Source of the DNA: Microbacteriaceae bacterium 3FA27C10
GTDB lineage: Bacteria > Actinomycetota > Actinomycetes > Actinomycetales > Microbacteriaceae
Length of the DNA: 64,000 bases
Direction of reading: 5' to 3'
Assembly: GCA_005502775.1 (NCBI GenBank)
Contig: SCNI01000004.1
Location: forward strand, 62,001-126,000
The translations under genes were made by a program, and so were the position numbers. Under the pieces are notes generated by a model that worked only from the letters and a program-made list of their open reading frames with translations, did no database searches and was not told the origin of the DNA. Shown piece by piece: positions 33,025 to 41,481 of the stretch. How positions within the stretch are numbered: the first letter of the stretch is position 1; each line of letters begins with the position of its first letter.

Positions 33025-33526
33025 TCTCGACTTCGAGAAGATCCTCGCCACGCTCTCCCGGCACGAGGTGCGCTACGTGCTGATCGGCGGCCTGGCCGCC
33101 ATCGCGAGCGGCTCCCCATTCCCCACCGAAGACGTCGATGTCACACCCGAGAGGTCGGCCGAGAACCTCGACAGACTGTCGAGAGCCCTCGATGAACTCG
33201 AAGCCCGGGTCTATACGTCGACCGAACCACTCGGAGTTCCGTTCGGTCACGACGGCGCATCGCTCGGCCGGTCCGAGGTCTGGAACCTGGCCACGTCGTT
33301 CGGCCGCCTCGACATCTCGTTCCATCCGAATGGCACGACAGGGTTTCCAGATCTCGCGCGGGACGCCTTCGACGTATCCGTCCAGGGCGTGGTGGTGCGC
33401 GTGGCGTCGCTCGCCGACGTCATCCGGTCGAAGCAGGCGGCGAACCGGCCGAAAGACCAGCGCGTGCTTCCGACGCTGCGCGAGATCCTCGCCTCGCGGC
33501 ATCCGCGCAACCGCCCGGAGGCGTGA
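33011..33526 (+). CDS. Nucleotidyltransferase-like protein (AbiEii/DUF6036-like), probable toxin
   Basis: A 171-aa protein of the nucleotidyltransferase superfamily. VLIGGLAAIASGS is the Gly-rich substrate loop, TEDVDVTPE holds the first metal-binding Asp pair, and GRLDISFHP the third acidic position. VRVASLADVIRSKQAANRPKD is the conserved helix with Lys found in AbiEii/MenT-like and uncharacterised DUF6036 proteins. Length is short for AbiEii, nearer to minimal toxin-like forms. The ATG at 33011 overlaps the HTH gene by 14 nt; ATG 33017 is an alternative. With the HTH partner it most probably forms a toxin-antitoxin or phage-defence pair, sitting between two glycan operons. Confidence 0.75.
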   Translation: MLMTDLDFEKILATLSRHEVRYVLIGGLAAIASGSPFPTEDVDVTPERSAENLDRLSRALDELEARVYTSTEPLGVPFGHDGASLGRSEVWNLATSFGRLDISFHPNGTTGFPDLARDAFDVSVQGVVVRVASLADVIRSKQAANRPKDQRVLPTLREILASRHPRNRPEA

Positions 33527-33553
33527 CGACAGGGGGCGGTGAGGGGCTCCGGC

Positions 33554-33559
33554 TAGAAT
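33554..33559 (+). promoter_or_regulatory. Putative -10 box of rmlB-rmlD
   Basis: TAGAAT, 35 nt before the ATG at 33594. A transcript from it would carry the GAGGAG at 33577-33582 as Shine-Dalgarno, supporting 33594 rather than the ATG at 33573. Confidence 0.45.
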
Positions 33560-33593
33560 CGACGCGACCACAATGCGAGGAGACCTCCCCCAC

Positions 33594-34580
33594 ATGAAGA
33601 TTCTTGTCACCGGCGGCGCCGGTTTCATCGGTTCGAACTTCGTCCGGCGTACGCTCGAAGACGCCTACCCGGGCCTCGAGGGTGCCGAGGTCGTCGTGCT
33701 CGACGCCCTCACCTACTCCGGCAACCTCGACAACCTTCTTCCGGTGAAGGACTCACCGCGCCTCACCTTCGTGCACGGCGACATCCGCAACGGCCAGCTG
33801 CTCGACGACCTGTTCCCGGGCCTGGATGCGGTGGTGCACTTCGCCGCCGAATCGCACGTCGACCGGTCCGTGCGCGACGCGTCGATCTTCGTCGAGACCA
33901 ACGTGCTCGGCACGCAGCAGCTGCTCGACGCCGCGCTGCGCAACAACCTCCCCCGCTTCGTGCACGTCTCCACCGACGAGGTCTACGGCTCCATCGCGGA
34001 AGGCTCCTGGGCCGAGGACCGCCCGCTCGAGCCGAACTCGCCCTACTCGGCCTCGAAGGCCGGCAGCGACCTGCTCGCCCGTTCGTACCACCGCACGCAC
34101 GGCATGAACATCTCGATCACGCGCTGCTCGAACAACTACGGGCCCTATCACTTCCCCGAGAAGGTCATCCCGCTGTTCGTCACGAACCTCATCGACGACA
34201 AGCACGTTCCCCTCTACGGCGAGGGCAACAACATCCGCGACTGGCTGCACGTCGACGACCACACGCGCGGCATCGCGATGGTGCTCGTCAAGGGACGCGC
34301 CGGCGAGATCTACAACATCGGCGGCGGCACCGAGCTCACCAACAAGGAGCTCACGCAGCTCCTCCTCGACGCCACCGGAAAAGACTGGTCGTACGTCGAC
34401 CGCGTGGCCGACCGCCTCGGCCACGACCTGCGCTACTCGGTCGACATCTCGAAGATCCAGAACGAGCTCGGCTACGAGCCTCTCGTGCCGTTCGAGCAGG
34501 GTCTGGCCGACGTGGTGCAGTGGTACCGCGACAACCGCCAGTGGTGGGAGCCCCTCAAGGCCCGCGCCGCACTGGTCTGA
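33594..34580 (+). CDS. rmlB: dTDP-glucose 4,6-dehydratase
   Basis: A 328-aa extended SDR enzyme, second step of dTDP-rhamnose synthesis. Conserved features are ILVTGGAGFIGSNFVRRTL, DALTYSGNLDNL, HFAAESHVDRSV, STDEVYGSI with the active-site Thr-Asp-Glu, SPYSASKAGSD with the Tyr-Lys pair, and RCSNNYGPYHFPEK. All are diagnostic for RmlB. Its product, dTDP-4-keto-6-deoxyglucose, serves both RmlC/RmlD and the WecE-type aminotransferase. ATG 33594 is chosen because homologues start at MKILVTGG and GAGGAG precedes it. rmlD follows after 24 nt. Confidence 0.97.
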   Translation: MKILVTGGAGFIGSNFVRRTLEDAYPGLEGAEVVVLDALTYSGNLDNLLPVKDSPRLTFVHGDIRNGQLLDDLFPGLDAVVHFAAESHVDRSVRDASIFVETNVLGTQQLLDAALRNNLPRFVHVSTDEVYGSIAEGSWAEDRPLEPNSPYSASKAGSDLLARSYHRTHGMNISITRCSNNYGPYHFPEKVIPLFVTNLIDDKHVPLYGEGNNIRDWLHVDDHTRGIAMVLVKGRAGEIYNIGGGTELTNKELTQLLLDATGKDWSYVDRVADRLGHDLRYSVDISKIQNELGYEPLVPFEQGLADVVQWYRDNRQWWEPLKARAALV

Positions 34581-34604
34581 TCGGGCCGGACAGGATTCGT
34601 TGAC

Positions 34605-35456
34605 ATGACGCGTTATCTCATCACCGGCGCGGCCGGGATGCTCGGCCGCGACCTCCAGGAGGCCCTCGCCGGCCGCGACGTGGTGGCACTCAGCCGCGCG
34701 GAGCTCGACATCACCGATGCCGCGGCCGTCGCATCCGCCCTCTCCGGCATCGATGTGGTGTTCAACTGCGCCGCCTACACGGCGGTGGACGCGGCCGAGA
34801 CCGACGAGGCCGCCGCCCACGCGGTGAACGCCGACGGCCCCGCCACCCTCGCCGAGGCGACGGCGGCGAACGGCGCGAAGCTCGTGCAGATCTCCACCGA
34901 CTACGTGTTCCAGGGCTCCGCGACCTCTCCCTACCCGGAGGACGAGCCGCGCGATCCGCTGAACGCCTACGGGCGCACCAAGGCCGACGGAGAGGAAGCC
35001 GTGCTGCGGCTGAACCCGGCCGGCGGCTACGTGGTGCGCACGGCCTGGCTCTACGGCGCCCATGGCGCCAACTTCCCGGCGACGATGCTGCGCCTCGGCC
35101 GCGAGCGCGACAGCGTCTCGGTGGTGCACGACCAGGTCGGACAGCCCACCTGGACCGCCGACCTCGCGCGCCAGCTGGTGGCCCTCGTCGACGCGGATGC
35201 GCCGGCCGGCGTCTACCACGGCACCAACTCCGGTCAGGGGTCCTGGTTCGACTTCGCCCAGGCAACCTTTCAGGAAGCCGGAATCGACCCTGATAAAGTC
35301 AAGCCGACCGACAGTTCGCAGTTCGTCCGTCCTGCCCCGCGTCCCGCGTATTCCGTACTCGGACACGACGCGTGGTCCCGAGCAGGCCTGGAACCCATGC
35401 GCAGCTGGCGGGCCGCGCTCCATGACGCGGCGAGCTCGGGAGTCTTTGGAGAGTAA
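34605..35456 (+). CDS. rmlD: dTDP-4-dehydrorhamnose reductase
   Basis: A 283-aa NAD(P)H-dependent reductase, last step of dTDP-L-rhamnose synthesis. YLITGAAGMLGRDLQEAL is the Rossmann motif, NCAAYTAVDAAE and QISTDYVFQGSA are family signatures, and NAYGRTKADGEEAVL carries Tyr-x3-Lys. YHGTNSGQGSWFDFA is the RmlD C-terminal landmark. Normal length. The TAA stop shares its last A with the ATG of the following glycosyltransferase (TAATG), so rmlB, rmlD and that gene form one unit. Confidence 0.96.
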   Translation: MTRYLITGAAGMLGRDLQEALAGRDVVALSRAELDITDAAAVASALSGIDVVFNCAAYTAVDAAETDEAAAHAVNADGPATLAEATAANGAKLVQISTDYVFQGSATSPYPEDEPRDPLNAYGRTKADGEEAVLRLNPAGGYVVRTAWLYGAHGANFPATMLRLGRERDSVSVVHDQVGQPTWTADLARQLVALVDADAPAGVYHGTNSGQGSWFDFAQATFQEAGIDPDKVKPTDSSQFVRPAPRPAYSVLGHDAWSRAGLEPMRSWRAALHDAASSGVFGE

Positions 35457-36595
35457 TGGCCACGCTGCGGGTGATCGTCGACCAGCTGGTCGCCCCCGTA
35501 CCAGGCGGAATCGGGCGTTACACGCTCGAGCTCACGCGACAGCTGATCGCCACCGCTCCGCGCGACTGCGATGTCGAGGGAATCATCTCGGCGGTGCCGT
35601 CGGAGACCGCAGAGGAGGTGCAGCAGAAGCTGCCCGGCCTCGCCGGTCTGCACCGCGCCACCCTGCCGCGGCGTGAGCTCTCGGCCGCGTGGCAGCACGG
35701 CATCATCGGCTCCTCGGGCGGTGGCATGGTGCACGCCACCAGCCTGCTCGCGCCGCTGCGCAAGCACGATCGGCGCGAGGAGCTCGGCAACCAGACGGCG
35801 GTGACCATTCACGACGTCGTGCCGTGGACGCATCCGGAGACCCTCACCCCCCGTGGGGTCAGCTGGCACAAGGCCATGGCCAAGCGCGCCTCGAAGTACG
35901 CCGACGCCGTGGTGGTGCCCACGCACGCCGTGGCGCAGGAGCTCTCGCGTTACTTCAACTTCGGCGACCGCCTGCGCGTCATCGGGGGCGCCGTCAGCGA
36001 CGGGCTGCGGCTGCCTTCCGACCCCGCGTCGCGCGCGGACGCGCTCGGGCTGCCGGAGCGCTACATCCTGGCCGTCGGCACTCTCGAGCCGCGCAAGGGG
36101 CTCGCCGCGCTCATCCAGGCGCTCGCGTCGCCCGCCACCGACGAGCTGCCGCTGCTCATCGCCGGCCCCGAGGGCTGGGGCGAGTTCGACGTGGCCTCGG
36201 TCGCGGCCTCGGCCGGGGTCGACGCCTCGCGCATCCGGGTGCTCGGCTTCCTCAGCGACTCCGATCTCGCGCTCACGATCGAGCGCGCCACCGTGTTCGT
36301 CTACCCGAGCCAGGCCGAGGGCTTCGGGCTGCCGCTCGTGGAGGCCTTCCACTTCGGCACTCCCGTCATCCACGCCGACGTGCCGGCACTGCTCGAGGTG
36401 GCCGCCGGGTCGACCTTCGTGGTCGAGCGCACCACGCCCGCCGAGTTCCCGGGTCAGCTCGCCGACGCCATCCACTCCGTGACGACGGATGCCGCGCTGC
36501 GCACCCGCCTCTCCATCTCGGGCCTCGACCGCGCCCGCGCCTTCTCCTGGCGCGACTCGGCCGAGAAGGTCTGGCAGCTGCACGCCGACCTCTAG
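35456..36595 (+). CDS. Family 4 glycosyltransferase
   Basis: A 379-aa GT-B enzyme with VPGGIGRYTLELTRQL as N-terminal Gly loop, LAVGTLEPRKGLAALIQAL as donor phosphate site and YPSQAEGFGLPLVEAFHFG with the E-x7-E pair. Directly coupled to rmlD by a one-base overlap, which makes dTDP-rhamnose a likely donor; mannosyltransferases of this family look the same. No membrane segment. It ends 6 nt before the convergent LCP gene, with no room for a terminator. Confidence 0.88.
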   Translation: MATLRVIVDQLVAPVPGGIGRYTLELTRQLIATAPRDCDVEGIISAVPSETAEEVQQKLPGLAGLHRATLPRRELSAAWQHGIIGSSGGGMVHATSLLAPLRKHDRREELGNQTAVTIHDVVPWTHPETLTPRGVSWHKAMAKRASKYADAVVVPTHAVAQELSRYFNFGDRLRVIGGAVSDGLRLPSDPASRADALGLPERYILAVGTLEPRKGLAALIQALASPATDELPLLIAGPEGWGEFDVASVAASAGVDASRIRVLGFLSDSDLALTIERATVFVYPSQAEGFGLPLVEAFHFGTPVIHADVPALLEVAAGSTFVVERTTPAEFPGQLADAIHSVTTDAALRTRLSISGLDRARAFSWRDSAEKVWQLHADL

Positions 36596-36601
36596 CGCGG
36601 G

Positions 36602-37966
36602 TCAGCCGGCGGGGGCCGTGGTGGCGGTGGAGAGCACCATGGCGTTGGCGACGGTCTGGCGCACCAGGGTCCAGTCGGGGTCGGTCGGGTCGATCAGCGG
36701 TGGCGTGAGCTCGACGTTGTCGATCGGCAGGTTCTTGGTCTTGAGCGCCAGGTCGACGAAATAGGGCAGCATCGACTGCGGGATGTCGGTCTGCACGATC
36801 TGCGCGCCGGCCTCCGCGATGCCCTGGAACTTCGTGAGAACATTCACGGGGTCGAACTGCTGCAGGATGGCCGTCTGCAGTTCACGCTGACGCTGCATCC
36901 GGTCGTAGTCGCTCGTGGTGTGCCGTGAGCGGGCGTACCACAGGGCCGTGTAGCCGTTCATGTGCTGCTCGCCGGGCCAGATCCAGCCCTCGATCTCGTT
37001 GCCCTGCTCGTCGCCGCCCATGGGAAGCTGCTCGGTGACGTTGATGTCGACGCCGCCGAGCGCATCGACGAGGTCGGCGAAGCCCTGCATGTCGATCATC
37101 ACGTAGTACTGGATCGAGATGTTCAGGGCCCCCTCGATCGCATCCTTCGTGGCCTCGACACCGGCGTTCGAGCCGGCCGCGTCGGCGTTCGGGTAGAGAT
37201 CCTGGTCGAACGCCATGACGCGCGGGTAGAGGAAGCTGATCTGGCAGTCCTCACCGCAGTCGTAGGTGCCGTCGGGCGCGTAGTCGCTGCCGATGAGGGG
37301 CGAACCCTCCTTGATGGGCACCTGCTGCAGATCGCGCGGCACGCCGATCATCGTCGCGCGGCCGGTGTCGGCCTCGATCGACACCACGGTCATGCTGTCG
37401 GGGCGCATCCCGTCGCGGTCGGGCCCGGCGTCGCCGCCGAGCAGCAGGATGTTGTAGCGCCCGTCGACGGGAGGAACGGATGCGCTGGCCGCCGAGAACA
37501 CGCTGCCCACGACCCCGCGCGAGACACCGGCGATGTAGGCGCCGAACACCGCCGTGCCCGAGGTGGCCACCAGCAGCAGCACCGAGAACAGCGCGAGCGC
37601 CGGGCGCGCGCGCGGGCCCGCCCGCACCAGGCGCACCAAGCGCAAGGTGTCGAGGGTGAGCACCACCCACAGGATGGCGTAGGCCACGAGCACGATCTGC
37701 ACGAACAGCAGGGCGAGCGACTGCGTGACCATCGAGTAGATGACCTGCGGCCAGATGAAGTACACGATCACGCCGATGACGGCGAAGATCCAGAGCGCGA
37801 AGGTGAAGTAGAGGCCGAGACGCCCCAGCTTGCGGCTGCCGGCGAGCACCTGCGCGGAGCCCGGGATGAGGAAGTTGAGCGCGACGAGCCACCACCCGCG
37901 CACCGTCATCGCCTTGCGGCTGGAGGTGTCCGGGTAGCGGATCGGGCTCGCGGTCGTACTGGTCAT
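36602..37966 (-). CDS. LytR-CpsA-Psr (LCP) protein with multi-helix N-terminus
   Basis: A 454-aa membrane protein expected to attach polysaccharide from a lipid carrier to peptidoglycan. The LCP domain (about 175-400) has [31 protein letters not shown] with the pyrophosphate-binding Arg, [14 protein letters not shown] and [20 protein letters not shown], all typical. Instead of a single signal-anchor it has about five hydrophobic segments in the first 160 residues. It lies at the end of the glycan locus, convergent to the rmlBD operon, and its ATG overlaps the stop of purE (ATGA), so it is expressed with purE. Confidence 0.92.
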   Translation of the reverse strand: MTSTTASPIRYPDTSSRKAMTVRGWWLVALNFLIPGSAQVLAGSRKLGRLGLYFTFALWIFAVIGVIVYFIWPQVIYSMVTQSLALLFVQIVLVAYAILWVVLTLDTLRLVRLVRAGPRARPALALFSVLLLVATSGTAVFGAYIAGVSRGVVGSVFSAASASVPPVDGRYNILLLGGDAGPDRDGMRPDSMTVVSIEADTGRATMIGVPRDLQQVPIKEGSPLIGSDYAPDGTYDCGEDCQISFLYPRVMAFDQDLYPNADAAGSNAGVEATKDAIEGALNISIQYYVMIDMQGFADLVDALGGVDINVTEQLPMGGDEQGNEIEGWIWPGEQHMNGYTALWYARSRHTTSDYDRMQRQRELQTAILQQFDPVNVLTKFQGIAEAGAQIVQTDIPQSMLPYFVDLALKTKNLPIDNVELTPPLIDPTDPDWTLVRQTVANAMVLSTATTAPAG

Positions 37967-38475
37967 AGGCGGGCTTGGAGGCTCGTGTTCTTCTCTTCGA
38001 CGAGCTCCGAGAGCTCGGTGCGGTATCGGTCGAGGGCGGAGGCCAGCCCATCATCCGTGATCGAGAGAATGCTGACAGCGATGAGTGCGGCGTTCTTCGC
38101 GCCCCCGATGGACACCGTGGCGACCGGGATGCCCGCGGGCATCTGCACGATCGACAACAGCGAGTCGAGGCCGTCGAGCTTGGCGAGCGGAACGGGCACA
38201 CCCACGACCGGGAGCGTGGTGACGGCAGCGAGCATCCCGGGCAGGTGGGCGGCCCCGCCCGCGCCGGCGATGACGACCTTGAGGCCTCGCTCGCGAGCGG
38301 TGCGGCCGTAGGCGATCATCTTCTCGGGAGTGCGGTGCGCCGAGACGACCTGCACCTCGCAGGGCACACCGAAGTCGGCGAGCACCTGCACGGCGTCGCT
38401 CATGACGGTGAAGTCGGAATCCGACCCCATGACGACGCCCACCAGGGGCCGGATGTCGGGTTCGTCTGAGGGCAT
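37963..38475 (-). CDS. purE: N5-carboxyaminoimidazole ribonucleotide mutase
   Basis: A 170-aa enzyme of purine synthesis that converts N5-CAIR to [29 protein letters not shown] with the catalytic His, and [18 protein letters not shown] are the family blocks. ATG at 38475 is chosen because TAGCAT ends 7 nt upstream, the leaderless pattern seen at many genes here; the ATG at 38484 overlaps that box. Downstream of purK on the same strand (60-nt gap), with the LCP gene overlapping its end. Confidence 0.96.
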   Translation of the reverse strand: MPSDEPDIRPLVGVVMGSDSDFTVMSDAVQVLADFGVPCEVQVVSAHRTPEKMIAYGRTARERGLKVVIAGAGGAAHLPGMLAAVTTLPVVGVPVPLAKLDGLDSLLSIVQMPAGIPVATVSIGGAKNAALIAVSILSITDDGLASALDRYRTELSELVEEKNTSLQARL

Positions 38476-38482
38476 GTCCCTC

Positions 38483-38488
38483 ATGCTA
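38483..38488 (-). promoter_or_regulatory. Leaderless -10 box of purE
   Basis: TAGCAT on the minus strand ends 7 nt before the ATG at 38475 and overlaps the alternative ATG at 38484. It allows purE and the LCP gene to be transcribed apart from purK. Confidence 0.45.
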
Positions 38489-38535
38489 GGTCGCGCTCCG
38501 GCGAGAACCCCGTAGCCGAACCCGCGTGTACGGTG

Positions 38536-39678
38536 TCAGTTCGCGAAGAACGCGGCGGCGGCGCGCGCCTGGAACACGACCTCGTCGAGGTCGTCGCCGC
38601 TCACCGTCACATGGCCGATCTTGCGGCCGGGGCGCGGCTGTTTGCCGTAGAGGTGCAGCTTCGCGGTGGGCTGGTCGGCGAGCGCGAGCGCGGCGGGGCC
38701 GTCGAGGTCGCCGTCGGCGGGGCCGCCGAGGATGTTGACCATCACCGACCACGGCTCGCGGTGCCCGGTGGCGCCGAAGGGCAGGTCGAGCACCGCCCGC
38801 AGGTGCTGCTCGAACTGGCTCGTGGTGCTGCCGTCGATGGTCCAGTGGCCGGTGTTGTGCGGGCGCATCGCGAGCTCGTTGACGAGGATGCGCTCATCCG
38901 TCGTCTCGAACAGTTCGACCGCGAGCACGCCGGTGACGCCGAGCTCCTCGGCGATCGTGATGCCGATGCGGGCGGCCATCTCTGCGACCTTGCCGGCCGA
39001 GCCGGGCGCCGGAGCGATCACCTCGGCGCAGACGCCGTCGCGCTGCACCGACTCCACGACAGGCCAGAGGGTGGTGTCGCCGCTCGGGCGCCGGGCTACG
39101 AGCTGCGCGAGTTCGCGGCGGAAGTCGACGAGCTCCTCGGCGAGCAGGGCACCGGCATCCGGACCACCGTCTTGATCCAGCGCGAGGAACCACTCCTCCA
39201 CCTGCGCGGCATTCTCCACGACGCGCACGCCCTTGCCGTCGTAGCCCCCGCGGGCGGTCTTCACGACGGCCCGGCCGCCGTGCTCGGCGATGAAGTCGTC
39301 GAGCTGCTCGGCGTTCTCGACGCGCGCCCAGTCGGGCATCGGAATCCCCAGCTCGCCGAGCCGCTCGCGCATGGCGAGCTTGTCCTGCGCGAACTGCAGC
39401 GCATCCGGACCCGGCTGCACGCTGACCCCGGCGTCGAGCAGGGCACGCAGCACGGCCTGCGGCACGTGCTCGTGGTCGAAGGTGACGACGTCGACGCCCT
39501 CGGCGAAGGCCTTGACGGTCTCGAGGTCGGTGTAGTCACCCACCGCGGTGGCGGCGATCGCCGCCGACATCCCCTCGGCCTCGGCGAGCACGCGGATGTC
39601 GACGCCCAGCTCGATCGCGGGCGGCACCATCATCCGCGCCAGTTGTCCGCCACCGATCACGCCCACGTTGAAAGTCAC
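38536..39678 (-). CDS. purK: 5-(carboxyamino)imidazole ribonucleotide synthase
   Basis: A 380-aa ATP-grasp enzyme that makes N5-CAIR from AIR, bicarbonate and ATP. VGVIGGGQLARMMVPPAIE is the N-terminal substrate motif, DHEHVPQAVL, KTARGGYDGKG (ATP loop), VELFETTDERILVNELAMRP and HNTGHWTIDGSTTSQFEQH are PurK landmarks. Full length. GTG start follows TAGGCT by 6 nt (leaderless). Its partner purE is downstream. Confidence 0.96.
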   Translation of the reverse strand: MTFNVGVIGGGQLARMMVPPAIELGVDIRVLAEAEGMSAAIAATAVGDYTDLETVKAFAEGVDVVTFDHEHVPQAVLRALLDAGVSVQPGPDALQFAQDKLAMRERLGELGIPMPDWARVENAEQLDDFIAEHGGRAVVKTARGGYDGKGVRVVENAAQVEEWFLALDQDGGPDAGALLAEELVDFRRELAQLVARRPSGDTTLWPVVESVQRDGVCAEVIAPAPGSAGKVAEMAARIGITIAEELGVTGVLAVELFETTDERILVNELAMRPHNTGHWTIDGSTTSQFEQHLRAVLDLPFGATGHREPWSVMVNILGGPADGDLDGPAALALADQPTAKLHLYGKQPRPGRKIGHVTVSGDDLDEVVFQARAAAAFFAN

Positions 39679-39684
39679 GCACCC

Positions 39685-39690
39685 AGCCTA
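39685..39690 (-). promoter_or_regulatory. Leaderless -10 box of purK
   Basis: TAGGCT on the minus strand ends 6 nt before the GTG at 39678. The region between this box and the hairpin at 39715 is where a -35 element would lie. Confidence 0.5.
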
Positions 39691-39714
39691 CTCGCGGCGC
39701 CGAGACCTCCGGAT

Positions 39715-39773
39715 GGAAGGAGATTCGGCAGGAATCGTCCCGTTCCGTCGCTGAGACCCCCGAATCTCCTTCC
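39715..39773. terminator. Long perfect inverted repeat upstream of purK
   Basis: GGAAGGAGATTCGG (39715-39728) and its exact complement CCGAATCTCCTTCC (39760-39773) form a 14-bp stem with a 31-nt loop in the 97-nt gap between the PH-domain gene and purK. It could end the upstream transcript, or be a dispersed palindromic repeat; no second copy was noticed in the window. Confidence 0.45.
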
Positions 39774-39775
39774 GT

Positions 39776-40504
39776 TCAGAGGGCCTGACCCGGATGCTCG
39801 GTGAGCTCGCCGAGGAGCTCGGCCACCAGGCGCGCCGAGGGCACGTCGTGCAGCACGAGCGTGAGCTCGGGGCCCGCGATCACCCGCACGTCCCCGGCGC
39901 CGAAGGCCGCCTGCACGGGGCCTCGGCGCAGGCGCACGTCGCTCACGCGGGCCAGGTAGACGTCCTGCCGGTGGCGCACGAGGAAGCCGCGGCGGGCGAT
40001 CACGCGCCGCGAGGTCACCGTGTAGCGGTGCCCGAGCCAGGCCAGGAACGGCAGCAGCACCACGAAGAACACGAGCCCGCAGGCCGCCCCGAAGGCCGTC
40101 CAGTTCTGCCATTCCTCCGGGAGGCGCCAGCCGTACCAGCCGTAGGCGGTCGCCGTCGCGAAGAGCACGAGCACCGGGAGGACCAGTCGCCGCGCGTGCG
40201 GACGCGTGCGCAACAGCACGGTCTCGGCGAGCGGCTCGACCGCGGTGGTGTAGCCGCCGTACCCCGGATGCGCGGAGCCAGGATGCGCGGGCGCCCCGCC
40301 GTGGAGCGGCCCGCCCTGGCCGGACCCGCCGCCGCCATCCGCCGGCCCGCCCGCATTCGCGGCACCCCAGCCGAAGCGCTCGGTGGCGTTCGCATCGTCA
40401 CGGCGGGCCTTGCCCCGCGGGGGCGCAGCCTGCGCCGGCGCGTCGCCGCGCAGCAACGACTCGAAGGAGTCGGGTGAGCGCTGCGACCGGGCCATGGCGC
40501 TCAT
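39776..40504 (-). CDS. Membrane protein with bacterial PH (bPH2) domain
   Basis: A 242-aa protein. The first 85 residues are low-complexity Gly/Ala/Pro/His-rich and probably disordered in the cytoplasm. Two helices follow (about 108-128 and 135-160), then a bacterial pleckstrin-like domain with YTVTSRRVIARRGFLVRHR and VYLARVSDVRLRRGPVQ, the usual bPH2 signature. Function of such proteins is not settled. ATG has GGTGGAGA upstream, and the gene begins 21 nt after the birA stop, so the two are probably one operon. Confidence 0.82.
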   Translation of the reverse strand: MSAMARSQRSPDSFESLLRGDAPAQAAPPRGKARRDDANATERFGWGAANAGGPADGGGGSGQGGPLHGGAPAHPGSAHPGYGGYTTAVEPLAETVLLRTRPHARRLVLPVLVLFATATAYGWYGWRLPEEWQNWTAFGAACGLVFFVVLLPFLAWLGHRYTVTSRRVIARRGFLVRHRQDVYLARVSDVRLRRGPVQAAFGAGDVRVIAGPELTLVLHDVPSARLVAELLGELTEHPGQAL

Positions 40505-40525
40505 TCTCCACCGCGTCGCCCGGAA

Positions 40526-41389
40526 TCAGCTGCCGTCGTGCCGGAGGTGCGTCACATCGCCCGCCGAGACCACGAGTTCGGCCGGAGAACCCCCGTCGCC
40601 GGTGTCGACCACGAGACGCCCGGTGGCGTCGATCGCCCGGGCGACCCCGGTGCGGAAAACCCCGCCCGGCAGTTCCACCCGAACCGCCCGCCCGAGCGTG
40701 GCCGACACCTCTGTGGCGGCGGCCAGCAGCCCGCTCGCGTCAGGGTCGCCGTCGCACGAGAGCCACGCGGCGTAGAGGGCCGTGAACTCGCGGAGGTAGG
40801 CCGACAGCACGCGGTCGGCCGTCGCATCCTCGGGCCGGGCCCCGGCGAGCAGCAGCGAGGTCGACGTGGGCGTCGGCAGATCGGCCGCCTCGAGCGAGAG
40901 GTTCACCCCGGTGCCGATGACCACGCCGTCGGCTCCGGGCAGCAGCTCGGCGAGGATGCCGCACACCTTCTTCTCGCCGATCAGCACGTCGTTCGGCCAC
41001 TTGAGCCCCACGCGCGCACCCGCACCCGCCCCCGCCCCAGACCCCACACCATCGGATGCCTCCCCCAGCACCCCCGCCACGGCCCGCGCCATCGCCACCC
41101 CGGCGAGCAGCGACAGCATCCCGAACCGCTCCACCGGCACGGGCTCCCCGGATGCCCCGCGCGGCCGCACCAGCAGCGACACCGCGAGCGAGGCACCGGC
41201 CGGCGCCACCCAGCTGCGGCCGAGGCGACCGCGGCCCGCCACCTGGTCGTCGGTCGCCACCACCGAGAGGTCGGGCCACGAGGCGGCCGACGGCCCGGCG
41301 GCGGCCTGGGCGAGCACGTCGTTGGTGGAGCCGGCCTGCGGCAGCCAGTCGAGGCGGGCGGCGAGGGCGGAGGAGAGCGGGAGTTCCAT
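40526..41389 (-). CDS. birA: Biotin-[acetyl-CoA-carboxylase] ligase
   Basis: A 287-aa monofunctional biotin protein ligase without an N-terminal DNA-binding domain. Landmarks are AGSTNDVLAQAA, DDQVAGRGRLGRSW (biotinyl-adenylate loop), LKWPNDVLIGEKKVCGIL and GTGVNLS. It should biotinylate the carrier Lys of the carboxylase alpha subunit encoded at 55194. Divergent from the carboxylase beta gene, with 92 nt between; both genes have leaderless promoters there. ATG is 6 nt behind TAGTTT. Confidence 0.95.
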   Translation of the reverse strand: MELPLSSALAARLDWLPQAGSTNDVLAQAAAGPSAASWPDLSVVATDDQVAGRGRLGRSWVAPAGASLAVSLLVRPRGASGEPVPVERFGMLSLLAGVAMARAVAGVLGEASDGVGSGAGAGAGARVGLKWPNDVLIGEKKVCGILAELLPGADGVVIGTGVNLSLEAADLPTPTSTSLLLAGARPEDATADRVLSAYLREFTALYAAWLSCDGDPDASGLLAAATEVSATLGRAVRVELPGGVFRTGVARAIDATGRLVVDTGDGGSPAELVVSAGDVTHLRHDGS

Positions 41390-41395
41390 GCCGCC

Positions 41396-41401
41396 AAACT
41401 A
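41396..41401 (-). promoter_or_regulatory. Leaderless -10 box of birA
   Basis: TAGTTT on the minus strand ends 6 nt before the ATG at 41389. The carboxylase beta promoter faces the other way 68 nt distant, so one regulator could control both. Confidence 0.5.
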
Positions 41402-41468
41402 CCCACTCACAAGCCCGGCCACCGCTCTTGTAGGGTTTCGGCAACAGGATGGCCCGAGGGCTGGCCGG

Positions 41469-41474
41469 TAGAGT
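41469..41474 (+). promoter_or_regulatory. Leaderless -10 box of the carboxylase beta gene
   Basis: TAGAGT ends 7 nt before the GTG at 41482 and so selects that start over the ATG at 41449 and the GTG at 41473. Confidence 0.55.
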
Positions 41475-41481
41475 GAACGGC

